A stretch of DNA of 64,000 bases from Geothrix fuzhouensis (lineage in GTDB: Bacteria > Acidobacteriota > Holophagae > Holophagales > Holophagaceae). Each line of letters opens with the position of its first letter. The stretch's first letter is position 1. The position numbers were made by a program, and so were the translations under genes. Location: assembly GCF_024609325.1 (NCBI RefSeq), contig NZ_JANHMQ010000001.1, positions 682,001 through 746,000 of the forward strand. The letters are read 5' to 3'. Of this stretch, positions 20,341 through 30,921 are shown piece by piece. Below the pieces are notes generated by a model. It worked only from the letters and a program-made list of their open reading frames with translations, was not told the origin of the DNA and searched no databases.

Positions 20341-21660
20341 ATGAGTCTTCGCTACTTCGGAACCGATGGCATCCGTGGGGTCGCCTTGCGCTCCCCCCTC
20401 ACCCTGGAGGAGGTCTCCCGCTGGGGCGCCGCCTGGGCCCAGGTGGCCCGGGCGGCCGGCGTGAAGCGGTTGGTGGTGGGCTGGGATCCGCGGTCCAGTT
20501 CTGGCCCCCTGTCCGAAGCCTTCATCCTGGGCCTTGGCATGGGCTTGAAGGTGCTGGTCCTCGGCATGGTCCCAACCCCTGCGGTGGCCTGGACTGTGGC
20601 TCGCCTGAGCGTGGAGGGACCCAAGACCTGGGGTCTCATGATCTCCGCCAGCCACAACCCGCCTGAGGACAACGGCCTCAAGGGCTTCAATGAGCTGGGC
20701 GAGAAGCTGGAGGAAGACCAGGAACAGGCCATCGAGGCCGCCTTTGAGACCCTTCCCGAGCCGACCACCATCTCGCTTCCGCCGGAACAATTGGACCTCG
20801 GCCCTTACCTGAGCCACTTGGGCGGCATCACCCTGCCCCGGAACTTCGGCGTGGTCATCGATTGCGCCCATGGGGCCACTGCGGAGGCGGCCCAGGAACT
20901 GTTCCGCGGCGACGCCATCCATTGGATCGGCGTACCCGCCGACGGCCCATCCATCAATGTGGGCGTGGGCTCCACACATCTCAACGCCCTGTCTGCGGCC
21001 GTCGTGGCCCGGGGCGCCCAGCTGGGCATCGCCTTCGACGGAGACGGCGACCGCTGCCTGCTGGTGGACGCCCAGGGCGATCTGGTGGATGGCGACCAGA
21101 TGGTGTGGCTGCTCGCCCAGGACCGCCAAGCCAGTGGCGACGTCCCCCCGGGTGTGGTGGGCACTGTGATGACCAATGGCGGCCTGGCCCAGGCCCTGGC
21201 CGAGGCCGGCATCCCCTTCGTCCGCACCCCTGTGGGTGACAAGTTCCTGCTGCGGGAAATGGCCAAGCGCGGGTGGGATCTGGCTGCCGAGGCTTCGGGC
21301 CATCTCATCCAGAAGCGGATCGGGCCCAGTGGCGATGGCATGGCCGCCGCGCTGGGGGTCCTGCAGGCCCTCCTGCACCGGCCGGCCGAGCGACGCTGGG
21401 CCTGGACCTTCCGCCCCTGGCCACAGCGCCTGGTGAACGTGGTCGCAAGGGATCGGCGGGCCGTGGAAGCCTGTCCGGATCTGGTGTCCGCCATGGCCAC
21501 CATCGACGCTCGCTGGGGAAAGGGGGTCCGCCAGGTGGTCCGCTGGTCTGGCACAGAACCCAAGCTCCGCCTCATGGTGGAAGCGCGGGAGACCGCCTGG
21601 GTCGACCAGGCCCTGCACGAGCTAGAATCCGCGGCCCGTGGTGATTTGGATTTGGCCTGA
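20341..21660 (+). CDS. glmM: phosphoglucosamine mutase
   Basis: 439-residue alpha-D-phosphohexomutase turning glucosamine-6-P into glucosamine-1-P for peptidoglycan and LPS. RYFGTDGIRG at the N-terminus, the phosphoserine loop ISASHNPPEDNGLKGF (about residues 100-115), the metal loop AFDGDGDRC and the sugar loop EASGHL are all present. The C-terminal phosphate loop reads VRWSGTEPKLR. It follows folP by 32 bases. The product feeds LpxC-type lipid A synthesis and the FtsW step encoded next door. Confidence 0.95.
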   Translation: MSLRYFGTDGIRGVALRSPLTLEEVSRWGAAWAQVARAAGVKRLVVGWDPRSSSGPLSEAFILGLGMGLKVLVLGMVPTPAVAWTVARLSVEGPKTWGLMISASHNPPEDNGLKGFNELGEKLEEDQEQAIEAAFETLPEPTTISLPPEQLDLGPYLSHLGGITLPRNFGVVIDCAHGATAEAAQELFRGDAIHWIGVPADGPSINVGVGSTHLNALSAAVVARGAQLGIAFDGDGDRCLLVDAQGDLVDGDQMVWLLAQDRQASGDVPPGVVGTVMTNGGLAQALAEAGIPFVRTPVGDKFLLREMAKRGWDLAAEASGHLIQKRIGPSGDGMAAALGVLQALLHRPAERRWAWTFRPWPQRLVNVVARDRRAVEACPDLVSAMATIDARWGKGVRQVVRWSGTEPKLRLMVEARETAWVDQALHELESAARGDLDLA

Positions 21661-21661
21661 C

Positions 21662-22780
21662 ATGGCCCCCGATGTCCGCCGCCCTGTCGACCGCTGGCTG
21701 GTGCTCTTCGCGCTGGCCCTGGTCGCTGTTGGCATGGTGTGGATCTACTCTGCCTCCGCCATCAAAGCCTCCCAGAACCACGCGGCTGCCACAGCCTTCC
21801 TGACCCGGCAGCTCCTGGGGGGCGCGATTGGCATTGCATGCATGCTGGCCCTCTCCCAAGTGGATCTGGCCCCCCTCCAGGACCACGCACGCCCACTCCA
21901 GATCACCTACGGGATCCTGGTCCTGCTTCTGGTGGTGGTGCTCTTGTTCGGGCCCAAGGTCAACGGTGCCCACCGCTGGCTTCGCATGGGAGCCATGAGC
22001 CTCCAGCCTTCGGAGCTCTTCAAGCCCCTGTCCGTCCTCATTGCCGCGAGATGGATGGTGCGCCACCGCGAAGCCTGGTCCAGCCATCGCGATGCCCTGC
22101 CCAAGCTGCTGGGGCTGGCCGGTCTCCTATCGATCCCTCTGGCCCTCATCCTGCGCGAGCCTGATTTCGGGACCTCTTTCCTCATCGTCTTCGTCACCCT
22201 GATGGTGGTGTTCCTCGGCGGTGCGCCCAAGTGGATCTTCGCCATCGCGATCCCCGTGCTCGGCGCCCTCGGCACCGCCTTTGTGGTGCTCTCGCCTTAT
22301 CGGCTGGCTCGCGTGACGAGCTTCTTGAACCCTGCGGCCGATCCCCTCGGCAAGGGCCACCAGGCTCTTCAGAGCCTGGTGGCCGTGGGCAACGGCGGAT
22401 TCATGGGCGTCGGCCTGGGCGGCGGGAAGCAGAAGCTCTTCTTCCTTCCCGAGGCACACACGGATTTCATCTACGCCGTGATCGCGGAGGAGGCTGGTCT
22501 CATCGGGACTGTCGCGATCCTGGCCCTCTTCATCGCGATCCTCTGGCGGGGCTATCGCATCGCCCGGCGAGTGAACGATACCTTCCTCAAGCTCTGCGCC
22601 ATGGGCTTCGTTCTGCTGTTGGTGGTGCAGGCCATGATGAACATGAGCGTGGTGCTGTCGCTGGCACCCAACAAGGGCATTCCTCTGCCCTTCATCTCCT
22701 TTGGTCCCAACAGCCTCATCGCCAGCCTGGTCTGCCTTGGCATGCTGCTGGCCATCAGCAAGGAAGCCGGTTCAACCTAG
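21662..22780 (+). CDS. ftsW: SEDS peptidoglycan glycosyltransferase, FtsW-type
   Basis: About 372 residues, ten predicted transmembrane helices. LPEAHTDFIYAVIAEEAG and NKGIPLPFISFGPNS are SEDS-family signatures; the first is closer to FtsW than to RodA, and the YSASA start also fits. GRVTSFLNP-like (ARVTSFLNPAADP) is also typical of FtsW. The enzyme polymerises lipid II at the division site with a class B PBP. Starts at GTG 21638 or 21641, inside glmM, or ATG at 21662 are possible; the ATG is preferred but no strong ribosome binding site helps. RodA remains an alternative. Confidence 0.82.
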   Translation: MAPDVRRPVDRWLVLFALALVAVGMVWIYSASAIKASQNHAAATAFLTRQLLGGAIGIACMLALSQVDLAPLQDHARPLQITYGILVLLLVVVLLFGPKVNGAHRWLRMGAMSLQPSELFKPLSVLIAARWMVRHREAWSSHRDALPKLLGLAGLLSIPLALILREPDFGTSFLIVFVTLMVVFLGGAPKWIFAIAIPVLGALGTAFVVLSPYRLARVTSFLNPAADPLGKGHQALQSLVAVGNGGFMGVGLGGGKQKLFFLPEAHTDFIYAVIAEEAGLIGTVAILALFIAILWRGYRIARRVNDTFLKLCAMGFVLLLVVQAMMNMSVVLSLAPNKGIPLPFISFGPNSLIASLVCLGMLLAISKEAGST

Positions 22781-23893
22781 GCGCAGGGGTTCATCATCCT
22801 CATCGTCCACCAAGGTGATGTTTGAGCCGCCGCCGAGGAGCACCGCGTCTTCGTACATGTTCTTGAGCTTGGGCTCGAAGCGTTCCGCCTGGGCCAGGCG
22901 TGGATCGGGCTTCAGATCCAGGGAGAGGCGCAGGAGGCCGTGCAGGGCGACTGGTTCGAGCCCCAGGATGGCCGCGTGGAGCTTCAGGGGGTTGCCGGCC
23001 TCGGAGCTGCCCGTGCGGGTGGTGCTGAAGAGGGTATCGCCCACCCACCGCAGGTCCGTGACCAGGGGCCGCAGATTCAATTGCTTGACCTGTTTGCGGC
23101 CCTCGACTCGACCTCCCTTCTCCCACAGCCATTCCGCCGCAGATAGAAAAGCTGCGGAACGAAGCCTGGCCCCATCCGCTTGGTTGACCGGGCAGTGCCA
23201 CCGCCAGTGGGAGGCCTCCACCAAGTCGCTGAGAGGCGAGGCGTAGGATGCATGGGACTCCCAGCGATGGACTCGCAGGCCTTCCGGAAGCCGGGCATTC
23301 AGCCGGTTCACCGACATGTCTGGCGCCTCGAGCGGTTCCACCCGGAACACGGCCTCGGCCCATTCGGAAAGACCTCCGGCACCAGCGGGTAACGGCAGTT
23401 CCAGACGAAGTGAGGGCCGAGGTCGCTTGCCGAAATCCAATGCCAACCGGAATCCTTCGAGGTGGAAAGCGTGCAGAAAAATCGCATGCACCTCACCTTC
23501 GTCGAAGTCCAAGGCCACACCGTCCTTCGCATAGCCCACGCGCACGGTGGCGCGTCGGCTGTCCAACCGCCAACCCGCCTCACGCCGTTCTCTTGCCCTT
23601 GCAGCAAGCGGCGCCAGCAGCGTAGCTATCTGCTTCACGCTATCAGATCCATCGCTCCGGCGTTCGGCACGGATCAGGCAAGCGCCTTCCTCGAGCACAT
23701 CCTCATCGGACAGCGATTGGATGAGCGTGCCTGGATCGGTTGGGTTCCCCTGAAGAGAACGGCGAAGTGCCTGAAGAGAAGCGGGTTCGCGGCTCGGGGA
23801 GCTTTGAACCATGGCGGCCAGGAGCGCGGCCAATCGAGCCTGGCGGGCCAGAGCCTCAGCTGGAATCGAGGAGTGATGGGTAGATGCGGTCAC
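22772..23893 (-). CDS. DUF2344-like protein (radical SAM-linked family), standalone
   Basis: 373 residues. The middle and C-terminus follow the layout of the TIGR03936/DUF2344 family: a FRLALDFGKRPRPSLRLELPLPAG-like strand region, LNARLPEGLRVHRWE, and LRPLVTDLRW with FSTTRTGSS. That family is usually attached or adjacent to a B12-binding radical SAM protein, but none is seen here. The first 110 residues match nothing I recognise. GTG at 23893 is the best start, although no clear ribosome binding site is present; the frame stays open to 24334 with non-coding-looking sequence. Its end overlaps ftsW by nine bases, tail to tail. Confidence 0.6.
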   Translation of the reverse strand: MTASTHHSSIPAEALARQARLAALLAAMVQSSPSREPASLQALRRSLQGNPTDPGTLIQSLSDEDVLEEGACLIRAERRSDGSDSVKQIATLLAPLAARARERREAGWRLDSRRATVRVGYAKDGVALDFDEGEVHAIFLHAFHLEGFRLALDFGKRPRPSLRLELPLPAGAGGLSEWAEAVFRVEPLEAPDMSVNRLNARLPEGLRVHRWESHASYASPLSDLVEASHWRWHCPVNQADGARLRSAAFLSAAEWLWEKGGRVEGRKQVKQLNLRPLVTDLRWVGDTLFSTTRTGSSEAGNPLKLHAAILGLEPVALHGLLRLSLDLKPDPRLAQAERFEPKLKNMYEDAVLLGGGSNITLVDDEDDEPLRLG

Positions 23894-24198
23894 GGTTTCA
23901 GGATAGTGAGGCTCGCCCCTTTGCGCGGAAGAATCACCTCCACGGCGGCGTGCAGAAATCGAGAAAAAAATTGTCGCTTTACTGAGAGATCGAGGTGGGA
24001 TTTCCACATCCTTTGTGGGAAGCGGGTGTGCAATCCGGGAGAATTCCTTCCAGCTCAAGCCACTTGGGTCCGTGCTGATTTTTGGTGGCAGGTTCCCACC
24101 ATGAATGGGTGGTTGACAGGTGTCGTTGGGCTTGTTCCAGTCGCGTCGGCGAGAGAGCCTTTGCCTTCCGCCACTGAACCCGCCAAGCTGGAATTCAC
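23894..24198. other. 305-base intergenic region between divergent genes
   Basis: Lies between the starts of the leftward DUF2344-like gene and the rightward Kdo-kinase-like gene, so both promoters should be here. It is less GC-rich than its flanks, with an A-run near 23960. Short inverted repeats occur (for example TTTCCACATCC/GTGGGAA near 24001-24022 and CCACC/GGTGG near 24096-24112). A TTGACA lies at 24113-24118 without a convincing -10 at the right distance. No gene or RNA is recognised. Confidence 0.5.
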
Positions 24199-24909
24199 AT
24201 GATCCACGACCCTTACATCGTACCTCCCCTACCCGCCTCATGGCCGTACCAGCCCGGCAGGCCGCTGCGACCTTTGGGCTGCCGCGTGAACCTTGAATTG
24301 CCTGGCCTTGGCGGCGGCTGGCGCGTCTGCACACCCGGCGGCCAGGTCATCGACGGGGAGGCGATTCCCCTGGAAGGTGCCTATGGTCGCGGCGGCATTC
24401 TCCGTACTGGCGACGTGGTGATGCGCCCTTATCGTCGCGGCGGCTTGCTGCGTCACCTGAACGAACGGACCTACCGCACCCACTTGCGCTTCGCGGCGGA
24501 ACACGCCGTCCATCGCGGCCTCTGGGAGGCGGGCTTCCCCACCGTCGAGCCCCTCGGCTACGCGTGGCGTCCTATTGGCCTTGGCGTGGAGGGCGTGCTG
24601 TTTACGCGCCTGGCTGAGGGCGAAGCCTGGCCGCGTCGTTGGGATCTGAGCGCCGAGCGTGCGGAAGTCATCCGACGCGTGGTCACCTCGCTTTGCGAGT
24701 GGGGACTGTGGTCCCCCGACCTAAACGCCACCAATATTTTGCTGCCGCCCGATGACGGCGCCCTGGTCCTTGATTGGGATCGGGCCGGTTTCGTGCCCGC
24801 GGGCACAGACCTGTGGCCCCGCTACCGACGCCGGCTCGAACGCAGCCTGCGGAAGCTGGGGGCGCCGGCAGAGGCCGTGGCTGTCATTGGATCTGCACCG
24901 CTTCCTTGA
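24199..24909 (+). CDS. Kdo kinase/WaaP-type lipopolysaccharide kinase
   Basis: 236-residue small protein-kinase-like enzyme resembling KdkA/WaaP, which phosphorylate Kdo or core heptose of [17 protein letters not shown] is the characteristic N-lobe segment. [12 protein letters not shown] is the catalytic loop (D-x-N-x-x-N) and [10 protein letters not shown] the metal-binding DxD region. The enzyme would act on the cytoplasmic side of the inner membrane. lpxC in the same window confirms lipid A. No other LPS core genes adjoin. Its 3' end overlaps the cyclophilin gene by 26 bases, tail to tail. Confidence 0.8.
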   Translation: MIHDPYIVPPLPASWPYQPGRPLRPLGCRVNLELPGLGGGWRVCTPGGQVIDGEAIPLEGAYGRGGILRTGDVVMRPYRRGGLLRHLNERTYRTHLRFAAEHAVHRGLWEAGFPTVEPLGYAWRPIGLGVEGVLFTRLAEGEAWPRRWDLSAERAEVIRRVVTSLCEWGLWSPDLNATNILLPPDDGALVLDWDRAGFVPAGTDLWPRYRRRLERSLRKLGAPAEAVAVIGSAPLP

Positions 24910-25462
24910 TGAGCACGGGCTTCACCGGCAGGTTCAGGAAGTCGCTGCGTTTGTTGCTGGTCTTCACCGCCTTGATGCGGTCGACCACGTCCATGCCCTT
25001 GATGACCCGGCCGAACACGCAGTAGCCCCAGGTCTTGTCGTTGGCCTTGCTCTTGAAGTCCAACGAGGGATTGTCCACCACGTTGATGAAGAACTCCGCT
25101 GCGGCGCTGTGGGGATCCGGGGTCCGCGCCATGGCCACGGTACCGCGCTTGTTCCTCAGGCCCGCCGCCAGGGCGCGATCGGCCTCGTTGGGGATGGAAG
25201 CATCCGTGCGCTTCTTCCCAAGGTAGTCCACGTAGCCGCCACCCTGGATCATGAAGCCGGGGATAACCCGGTGGAAGATGGTGCCGTTGTACTGGCCCTT
25301 CTTCACGTACTTCAGGAAGTTCTCCACTGTCCGGGGCGCCGCTTGCGGCTCCAGCTCCATCACGATCACGCCCATGGACGTGGTGAGCTTCACCTGGGGC
25401 TTGGGGCCGGCGCTCAGGGCCATGGCGGCAAAGGACAGGATGGCGGCGATCAGGGGTCGCAT
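24884..25462 (-). CDS. cyclophilin-type peptidyl-prolyl isomerase, exported
   Basis: 192-residue PPIase with an N-terminal signal peptide (hydrophobic core [15 protein letters not shown]). The cyclophilin fold shows in [30 protein letters not shown], where the F-H-R and Q-G-G residues are the active site, and in [13 protein letters not shown]. It should assist folding of periplasmic proteins. The ATG at 25462 has GGAG six bases upstream; the longer frame to 25498 is not supported. A family member with a W-for-F change in the cyclosporin site cannot be judged by eye. Confidence 0.92.
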   Translation of the reverse strand: MRPLIAAILSFAAMALSAGPKPQVKLTTSMGVIVMELEPQAAPRTVENFLKYVKKGQYNGTIFHRVIPGFMIQGGGYVDYLGKKRTDASIPNEADRALAAGLRNKRGTVAMARTPDPHSAAAEFFINVVDNPSLDFKSKANDKTWGYCVFGRVIKGMDVVDRIKAVKTSNKRSDFLNLPVKPVLIKEAVQIQ

Positions 25463-25596
25463 CGAAATCTCCGGGGGGATCCCCCAGCATAGCGTCACGC
25501 CACCCCCCGTGCGCCAGTGGGCGGGCCCACCGTTGCGGCCAGGCCTCCAGCGGCGTAGGGTGGAAGCCTCGCCACACGATATTTGAGGGAGCTGCC

Positions 25597-26058
25597 ATGC
25601 CCGCCTACCAGCTCACGGTGAACGGCCGCGGCCGCACCATCGACGCCGATGCCGACACGCCCCTTCTCTGGGTCCTCCGGGACACCCTCGGCCTCACCGG
25701 CACCAAGTTCGGCTGCGGCCAGGGCATCTGCGGCGCCTGCACCGTCCACCTCGACGGCCGAGCTGTGCGGTCCTGCCAGACGAGCCTGAAGGAGGCCGCC
25801 GAACACGCGGTCCTTACCGTGGAGGGCCTGTCGAAAGACGGTTCCCATCCCGTGCAGAAGGCCTGGATCGCTGAGGACGTGGCGCAATGCGGCTACTGCC
25901 AACCGGGCATGATCATGAGCGCCGCGGCCCTGCTGAAGCGCAAGGCCCACCCCACGGACCATGACATTGACGAGGCCTTCGCCGACCACATCTGCCGCTG
26001 CGGCAGCTATCCCCGCATCCGCAAAGCCGTGAAGCGCGCCGCCGGAGGTGTGAAGTGA
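25597..26058 (+). CDS. molybdenum hydroxylase small [2Fe-2S] subunit, IorA-type (copy 1)
   Basis: 153 residues with two [2Fe-2S] centres. The N-terminal ferredoxin-like domain has C-x4-C-x2-C in [14 protein letters not shown] and a Cys in VRSCQ. The C-terminal helical domain has CGYCQPGM and [10 protein letters not shown], the typical C-x2-C...C-x-C pattern. It passes electrons from the molybdenum cofactor of the large subunit. Size and lack of a FAD subunit point to isoquinoline 1-oxidoreductase-like enzymes. The stop overlaps the large-subunit GTG. Confidence 0.92.
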   Translation: MPAYQLTVNGRGRTIDADADTPLLWVLRDTLGLTGTKFGCGQGICGACTVHLDGRAVRSCQTSLKEAAEHAVLTVEGLSKDGSHPVQKAWIAEDVAQCGYCQPGMIMSAAALLKRKAHPTDHDIDEAFADHICRCGSYPRIRKAVKRAAGGVK

Positions 26059-28202
26059 CCAGCCGCCGTGACTTCCTGAAGGTGACCGGCGCCGCCGGCG
26101 CGGGGCTCGTGCTGGGCCTGCGCCTGGAGGCCAAGCCCCGGCTTGGCGAGACAGTCAAGGCCGCCTTCCAGCCCAACGCCTTCCTTGCCATCCGCCCCGA
26201 TGGCACCGCCCAGATCACCGTGCCCAAGGTCGAGATGGGGCAGGGCGTGCGCACCGCCCTGCCCCTGGTGGTGGCCGAGGAACTGGACCTCGACTGGTCG
26301 AAGGTCGAAGTCGTCACCGCCCACCCGGGGCCGGAGTTCAAGGCCATGAACACGGGCGGCAGCACCAGCGTGAGCACCACCTGGGACACCCTGCGCAAGG
26401 CCGGCGCCGCGGCCCGGGAGATGCTCAAGGCCGCGGCGGCGGCCCAGTGGAAGGTGCCCGTAGGTCAGTGCCGCACGGAGAATGGCTTCGTGCTGGGCCC
26501 AGACAGGAAGAAGCTGGGCTACGGCGCCTTGGCGGAAGCTGCGGCGAGGCTGCCCGTGCCGAAGGACGCGCCACTGAAGAAGGCCGCGGACTACCGCCTG
26601 GTCGGCAAGCGGACGCCCCGCATCGACGGCCCCGCCATCGTCACCGGCAAGGCCGTGTTCGGTCTGGACGTGCGCCGCCCCGGCCAGCGCTTTGCCGCCG
26701 TGCTGCGCTGCCCCGTGCCCGGCGGACAGCCAAAGACCTGGGACGACGCCAAGGCCAAGACCGTGCGCGGTGTGACGGCCGTGGTGAAGGTGCCCACGGG
26801 CCTCGCCGTCGCCGCGGACAGCACCTGGGCCGCCTTCAAGGGCCGAGACGCCCTGGCCGCCACAGCCACCTGGGACGAAGGGGCCGCGAAGGAATTCAGT
26901 TCCGCCGCGCTCGAAGCGAAGGCACGCGCCGCCCTCACCGGCCCCGCTGACGACGCCCGCCGCGAAGGCGATCCTGCCAAGGCCCTGGCCGCGGCCACAA
27001 AAATGCTGGAAGCGGAGTACAGCTTCCCCTACCAGGCCCACGTAACCGTGGAGCCCATGAACGCCACGACCCACGTGGGCGCGGACACCGCCGAGATGTG
27101 GGTGGGCAGCCAGTCTGGGAACCGGGCCCAGGAGCGGGCCGCCACGGCCATGGGCTTGAAGGCCGAGCAGCTGAAGGTGAATGTGCCCCTTATCGGCGGC
27201 GGCTTCGGGCGCCGCCTCGGGACGGATTTCAGCACCGAGGCCGCCCAGGTAGCGAAGGCCGTCGGCGGCGGTCCGGTGCAGGTGGTCTGGGACCGGGAGG
27301 ACGACATCCGCCACGACCTCCACCATCCCGCGACGCTCCACCACCTGCGCGCGGGGATCGATGGTGCGGGAGCCCTGGCGGCCTGGACCCACCGCATCGC
27401 TGGCCCTGCGGTGCTGAGGTCTTGGCTGGGGGGCCAGAAGGCGCCCTCCCAAGCCACCACGGAAGCCAACGGTGCCTACGACATCCCCTACGCCATCCCC
27501 GCCATCGCCGTGGACTTCGCCGAGGTGGAGGCGCCCACGCCCCTGGGCTGGTGGCGCGGCATCCAGATCGTGCCCAACGTCTTTGCCCGGGAATGCTTCC
27601 TCGACGAGGTGGCCCATGCCCTGGGCAAGGATCCCCTCACGTTCCGCCTGGACCTGCTGGGCGATCGCGGCATCGTCAAGTTCGGCCGGGACGCGGCCGA
27701 CATCCGGCGACTGAAGAGGGTGTTGGAAGTGGCGGCGGAGAAGGCCGGCTGGGGCCGCAAGCTGCCCGTGGGACACGGTCTCGGCCTCGCCTGCCACGCC
27801 TATGACGGGCGCACCTACGCCGCCGAGGTAGCGGAGGTCTCCGTGGTGAAGGGCCGGCTCAAGGTCCACAAGGTCACCTGCGCCGTGGACTGCGGCCTGG
27901 CGGTGAACCCCGCGGGCCTGGAGGCCCAGGTGGAGGGCGGCATCGCCTTCGGCCTCTCTGCGTTGTTCTCCCAGATCACGTGGGAGAAGGGCCGCACCGT
28001 GCAGACGGGCTACCACGACTTCCCCGTGCTGCGCCTTGGGGACATGCCCCTCGTCGAGACCCACGTGATCCCCAGCGCCGAAGCCCCCTCGGGCATGGGC
28101 GAACCTCCGGTGCCGGTGGCCATTCCGGCCGTCCTGAACGCGGTCTTCGCCGCCACTGGGAAGCGGATCCGGAAAGTTCCTATTGAGGATGGATTGATCT
28201 AG
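26055..28202 (+). CDS. molybdopterin-binding oxidoreductase large subunit, IorB-type (copy 1)
   Basis: 715 residues. The N-terminus [20 protein letters not shown] looks like a twin-arginine signal, so the enzyme probably acts in the periplasm after folding with its cofactor. GGGFGRRL is a pterin-binding glycine loop, and the C-terminal [18 protein letters not shown] carries the conserved active-site Glu (G-x-G-E). The IorB layout (N-terminal half, then a repeated half) fits isoquinoline 1-oxidoreductase. The substrate is unknown. GTG at 26055 overlaps the copy-1 small subunit stop. Confidence 0.9.
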   Translation: MTSRRDFLKVTGAAGAGLVLGLRLEAKPRLGETVKAAFQPNAFLAIRPDGTAQITVPKVEMGQGVRTALPLVVAEELDLDWSKVEVVTAHPGPEFKAMNTGGSTSVSTTWDTLRKAGAAAREMLKAAAAAQWKVPVGQCRTENGFVLGPDRKKLGYGALAEAAARLPVPKDAPLKKAADYRLVGKRTPRIDGPAIVTGKAVFGLDVRRPGQRFAAVLRCPVPGGQPKTWDDAKAKTVRGVTAVVKVPTGLAVAADSTWAAFKGRDALAATATWDEGAAKEFSSAALEAKARAALTGPADDARREGDPAKALAAATKMLEAEYSFPYQAHVTVEPMNATTHVGADTAEMWVGSQSGNRAQERAATAMGLKAEQLKVNVPLIGGGFGRRLGTDFSTEAAQVAKAVGGGPVQVVWDREDDIRHDLHHPATLHHLRAGIDGAGALAAWTHRIAGPAVLRSWLGGQKAPSQATTEANGAYDIPYAIPAIAVDFAEVEAPTPLGWWRGIQIVPNVFARECFLDEVAHALGKDPLTFRLDLLGDRGIVKFGRDAADIRRLKRVLEVAAEKAGWGRKLPVGHGLGLACHAYDGRTYAAEVAEVSVVKGRLKVHKVTCAVDCGLAVNPAGLEAQVEGGIAFGLSALFSQITWEKGRTVQTGYHDFPVLRLGDMPLVETHVIPSAEAPSGMGEPPVPVAIPAVLNAVFAATGKRIRKVPIEDGLI

Positions 28203-28271
28203 TTTTTCACATCGCACCTTCGCCAACAAACAGGCGTAGCATGGGGGCCGCCATCCCAGATGGAGGTGCCC

Positions 28272-28745
28272 ATGGCGGAGTACACCCTCTCGATCAACGG
28301 CCAATCCCATACCGTCGAAGCATCCCCGGACATGCCCCTGCTGTGGGTGCTCCGGGACCGTCTCAAGCTCACGGGCACCAAGTTCGGCTGCGGACAGGGC
28401 CTTTGCGGCGCCTGCACCGTCCACCTGGGCGGCGAGCCCGTGCGGTCCTGCGTGACGCCGGTGAGCGACGTCGGCGCGAAGCGCATCACCACCATCGAGG
28501 GCCTGGACCTCCACGGCGCCCATCCCCTGCAGAGGGCCTGGATCGAGGTGGACGTCGCCCAATGCGGCTACTGCCAGACCGGCCAGATCATGACCGCCGC
28601 GGCCCTGCTGGCCAAGCATCCCAAGCCCACGGACCGGGACATCGACCAGGCCATGGGCGAGAACGTCTGCCGCTGCGGCACGTACCTGCGGATCCGCGAA
28701 GCCATCCACCGGGCCGCGGGCCAGCGGAAGGAGGTGGCCCCATGA
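28272..28745 (+). CDS. molybdenum hydroxylase small [2Fe-2S] subunit, IorA-type (copy 2)
   Basis: 157 residues, paralogous to the gene at 25597, with the same cluster pattern: [26 protein letters not shown] and [15 protein letters not shown] lies five bases before the ATG at 28272; an upstream in-frame ATG at 28260 would overlap this ribosome binding site and is rejected. It starts 69 bases after the copy-1 large subunit. The stop overlaps the next gene (ATGA). Confidence 0.92.
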   Translation: MAEYTLSINGQSHTVEASPDMPLLWVLRDRLKLTGTKFGCGQGLCGACTVHLGGEPVRSCVTPVSDVGAKRITTIEGLDLHGAHPLQRAWIEVDVAQCGYCQTGQIMTAAALLAKHPKPTDRDIDQAMGENVCRCGTYLRIREAIHRAAGQRKEVAP

Positions 28746-30892
28746 GCACCACCCGCCGTGACTTCCTCAAAACCACCGGCGCCCTGACGCTGACCTTCGC
28801 CCTGCCCGTGCGGCTGAAGGGCGCGGCGGCCCAGGCGCCGGAACCCGCCTTCCAGCCCAGCGGCATGCTGCGCATCGACCCGGACGGCGCCGTCACCATC
28901 TGGGCCACGCGCACCGAGATGGGCCAGGGCGTCCGCACCAGCATGGCCATGGCCATCGCGGAAGAGCTGGAGGCGGACTGGTCCCGCGTGAAGATCCTCC
29001 AGGCCTCCACCGCGCCGAGATTCGGCGATCTCGGCGTCACCGGCGGAAGCCAGACCACGCTCTCCACCACCCTGGCTCTGCGGAAGGTGGGCGCCCAGGC
29101 GCGGGAGATGCTCCTCCAGGCCGCCGCGGACACCTGGGGCGTCCCCAAATCCGAATGCCTCGCCCGGGACGGCCGCATCCAGCACCTGCCCACGAAGCGG
29201 AGCCTGCCCTATGGCGACCTGGTCGCCCGGGCCGGCAAGCTCACGCCGCCGGCGGAGCCGCCGCTGAAGGCGCCCAAGGACTTCCGGGTCCTCGGCAAGG
29301 ATGCCCGGCGCCTGGACGGCCCCGACATCGTGGCCGGCAGGGCCCAGTTCACCACGGACCTCCACCTGCCCGGCATGCTCGTGGCCAGCATCGAGCGCTG
29401 CCCGGTGTTCGGCGGGAAGGTGAAGTCCTTCGACGCCTCCGCCACGTTGAAGGTGCCCGGGGTGAAGCAGGTGCTGGAGGTGCCCAGCGGCGTGGCCGTC
29501 TTCGCGGAGGATACCTGGGCCGCCTTCACAGGCCGCGAGGCCCTGAAGGTCCAGTGGGACGAGGGGCCGACCGCCAAGCTGGACAACGCCTCCATCCGAA
29601 AGCAGTACGAGGAACGGCTCAAGACCCCCGGCAAGGTGGTGCGCCAGGTAGGCGACGCGGCCCTGGCCCTGCCGAAGGCCGCCAAGCGCATCAAGGCCAC
29701 CTACGACGCGCCGTTCCTGGCCCACGCGACCATGGAGCCCATGGTGGCCGTGGCCGACGTGAAGCCCGGCCGCTGCATGATCTGGGCGCCCACCCAGGCC
29801 CCCGGCATGGCCCTGCCCGCCGTCGAGCAGATCACCGGCCTGAAGGCCGACCAGATCGAGATCCAGGTCATGCTGGCGGGCGGCGGCTTCGGCCGCCGGG
29901 CCATGGCCGACTTCATCGCGGACGCGGTGGCCTGCTCCAAGGCCGTCGGCGCCCCCGTGAAGGTGCAGTGGACGCGCCCCGACGATTTCCAGCACGACGG
30001 CTACCGCCCCGCCACCCTGCACGAGCTGGAGGCGGGCCTGGACGCCCAGAGCCGCCCTGTGGCTTGGAGGCACCGGTTCGTGGGGCCTTCCATTGCCGCC
30101 TCGAACCACTTCCCCTGGCCGCCGGAGGCCACCGAGCTGGCAGGCGCCGCCGACCTGGCCTACGACATCCCGAACCTGCACGTGGAGTGGGGCCAGAGCG
30201 ACACACCGGTGCCCATCTGGTTCTGGCGCGCCGTGCCCGCCAGCTTCAATCCCTTCGTCACGGAATGTTTCCTGGATGAGCTGGCCCACGCGGCTGGGAA
30301 GGATCCCCTGGCCTTCCGCCTGGCGCACCTCCCGAAGGCGCCCCTGAAGCTGGGCCAGCACGAGTTTGATCCGGCCCGCTACCGCGCCGTACTGGAGCTG
30401 GCCGCGGCCAAGGCTGGGTGGCGCACCCGCAAGCTACCCAAGGGCTGGGGTCACGGCATCGCGGCCCACGCCTACCTGGACTGCGGCACCTATGTGGCCC
30501 AGGTGGCGGAGGTGGAAGCCAAGGCGGACGGCGGAATCCGTGTCCATCGCGTGGTCTGCGCCGTGGACTGCGGCCTGGTGCTGAACCCGGGCAATGTGAA
30601 GGCCCAGATGGAAGGCGGCATCGCCTTCGGCCTCAGCGCGGCCCTCTACGACGAGATCACCCTCAAGGACGGCCGCGTAACCGCCGACAGCTTCTCAGAT
30701 CATCCGATCCTGCTGCTCCCGTCCATGCCCAAGGTGGAGGTCCATATCGTGCCCAGCGAGCTGCCGCCGGGCGGCGTGGGCGAGCCGGGCCTGCCGCCCC
30801 TGGCGCCGGCCGTGGCCAACGCGGTGTTCGCAGCCACCGGCAAGCGTCTGCGCAGCCTGCCGCTGCTCCCCCCGAAGCTGCGCAAGGCCTGA
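28742..30892 (+). CDS. molybdopterin-binding oxidoreductase large subunit, IorB-type (copy 2)
   Basis: 716 residues. The N-terminus [20 protein letters not shown] is another twin-arginine-type signal. [12 protein letters not shown] and [22 protein letters not shown] carry the pterin loop and the active-site Glu. It is paralogous to copy 1 over its whole length. Because the two pairs differ considerably in the central domain, they probably have different substrates. The start overlaps copy-2 small subunit (ATGA). A longer open frame from 28241 is off-frame noise. Confidence 0.92.
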   Translation: MSTTRRDFLKTTGALTLTFALPVRLKGAAAQAPEPAFQPSGMLRIDPDGAVTIWATRTEMGQGVRTSMAMAIAEELEADWSRVKILQASTAPRFGDLGVTGGSQTTLSTTLALRKVGAQAREMLLQAAADTWGVPKSECLARDGRIQHLPTKRSLPYGDLVARAGKLTPPAEPPLKAPKDFRVLGKDARRLDGPDIVAGRAQFTTDLHLPGMLVASIERCPVFGGKVKSFDASATLKVPGVKQVLEVPSGVAVFAEDTWAAFTGREALKVQWDEGPTAKLDNASIRKQYEERLKTPGKVVRQVGDAALALPKAAKRIKATYDAPFLAHATMEPMVAVADVKPGRCMIWAPTQAPGMALPAVEQITGLKADQIEIQVMLAGGGFGRRAMADFIADAVACSKAVGAPVKVQWTRPDDFQHDGYRPATLHELEAGLDAQSRPVAWRHRFVGPSIAASNHFPWPPEATELAGAADLAYDIPNLHVEWGQSDTPVPIWFWRAVPASFNPFVTECFLDELAHAAGKDPLAFRLAHLPKAPLKLGQHEFDPARYRAVLELAAAKAGWRTRKLPKGWGHGIAAHAYLDCGTYVAQVAEVEAKADGGIRVHRVVCAVDCGLVLNPGNVKAQMEGGIAFGLSAALYDEITLKDGRVTADSFSDHPILLLPSMPKVEVHIVPSELPPGGVGEPGLPPLAPAVANAVFAATGKRLRSLPLLPPKLRKA

Positions 30893-30921
30893 TCACTGTC
30901 CCGGCAGGGCATAATCCCCTC

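Noticed and set aside
21662-22780. RodA
   Set aside because: Possible, but the LPEAHTDFIYAVIAEE segment is closer to FtsW, so FtsW was kept with reduced confidence.
26007-28709. 900-codon minus-strand frame opposite the molybdenum hydroxylase genes
   Set aside because: Antisense shadow of two clear coding genes, without start signal or domain.
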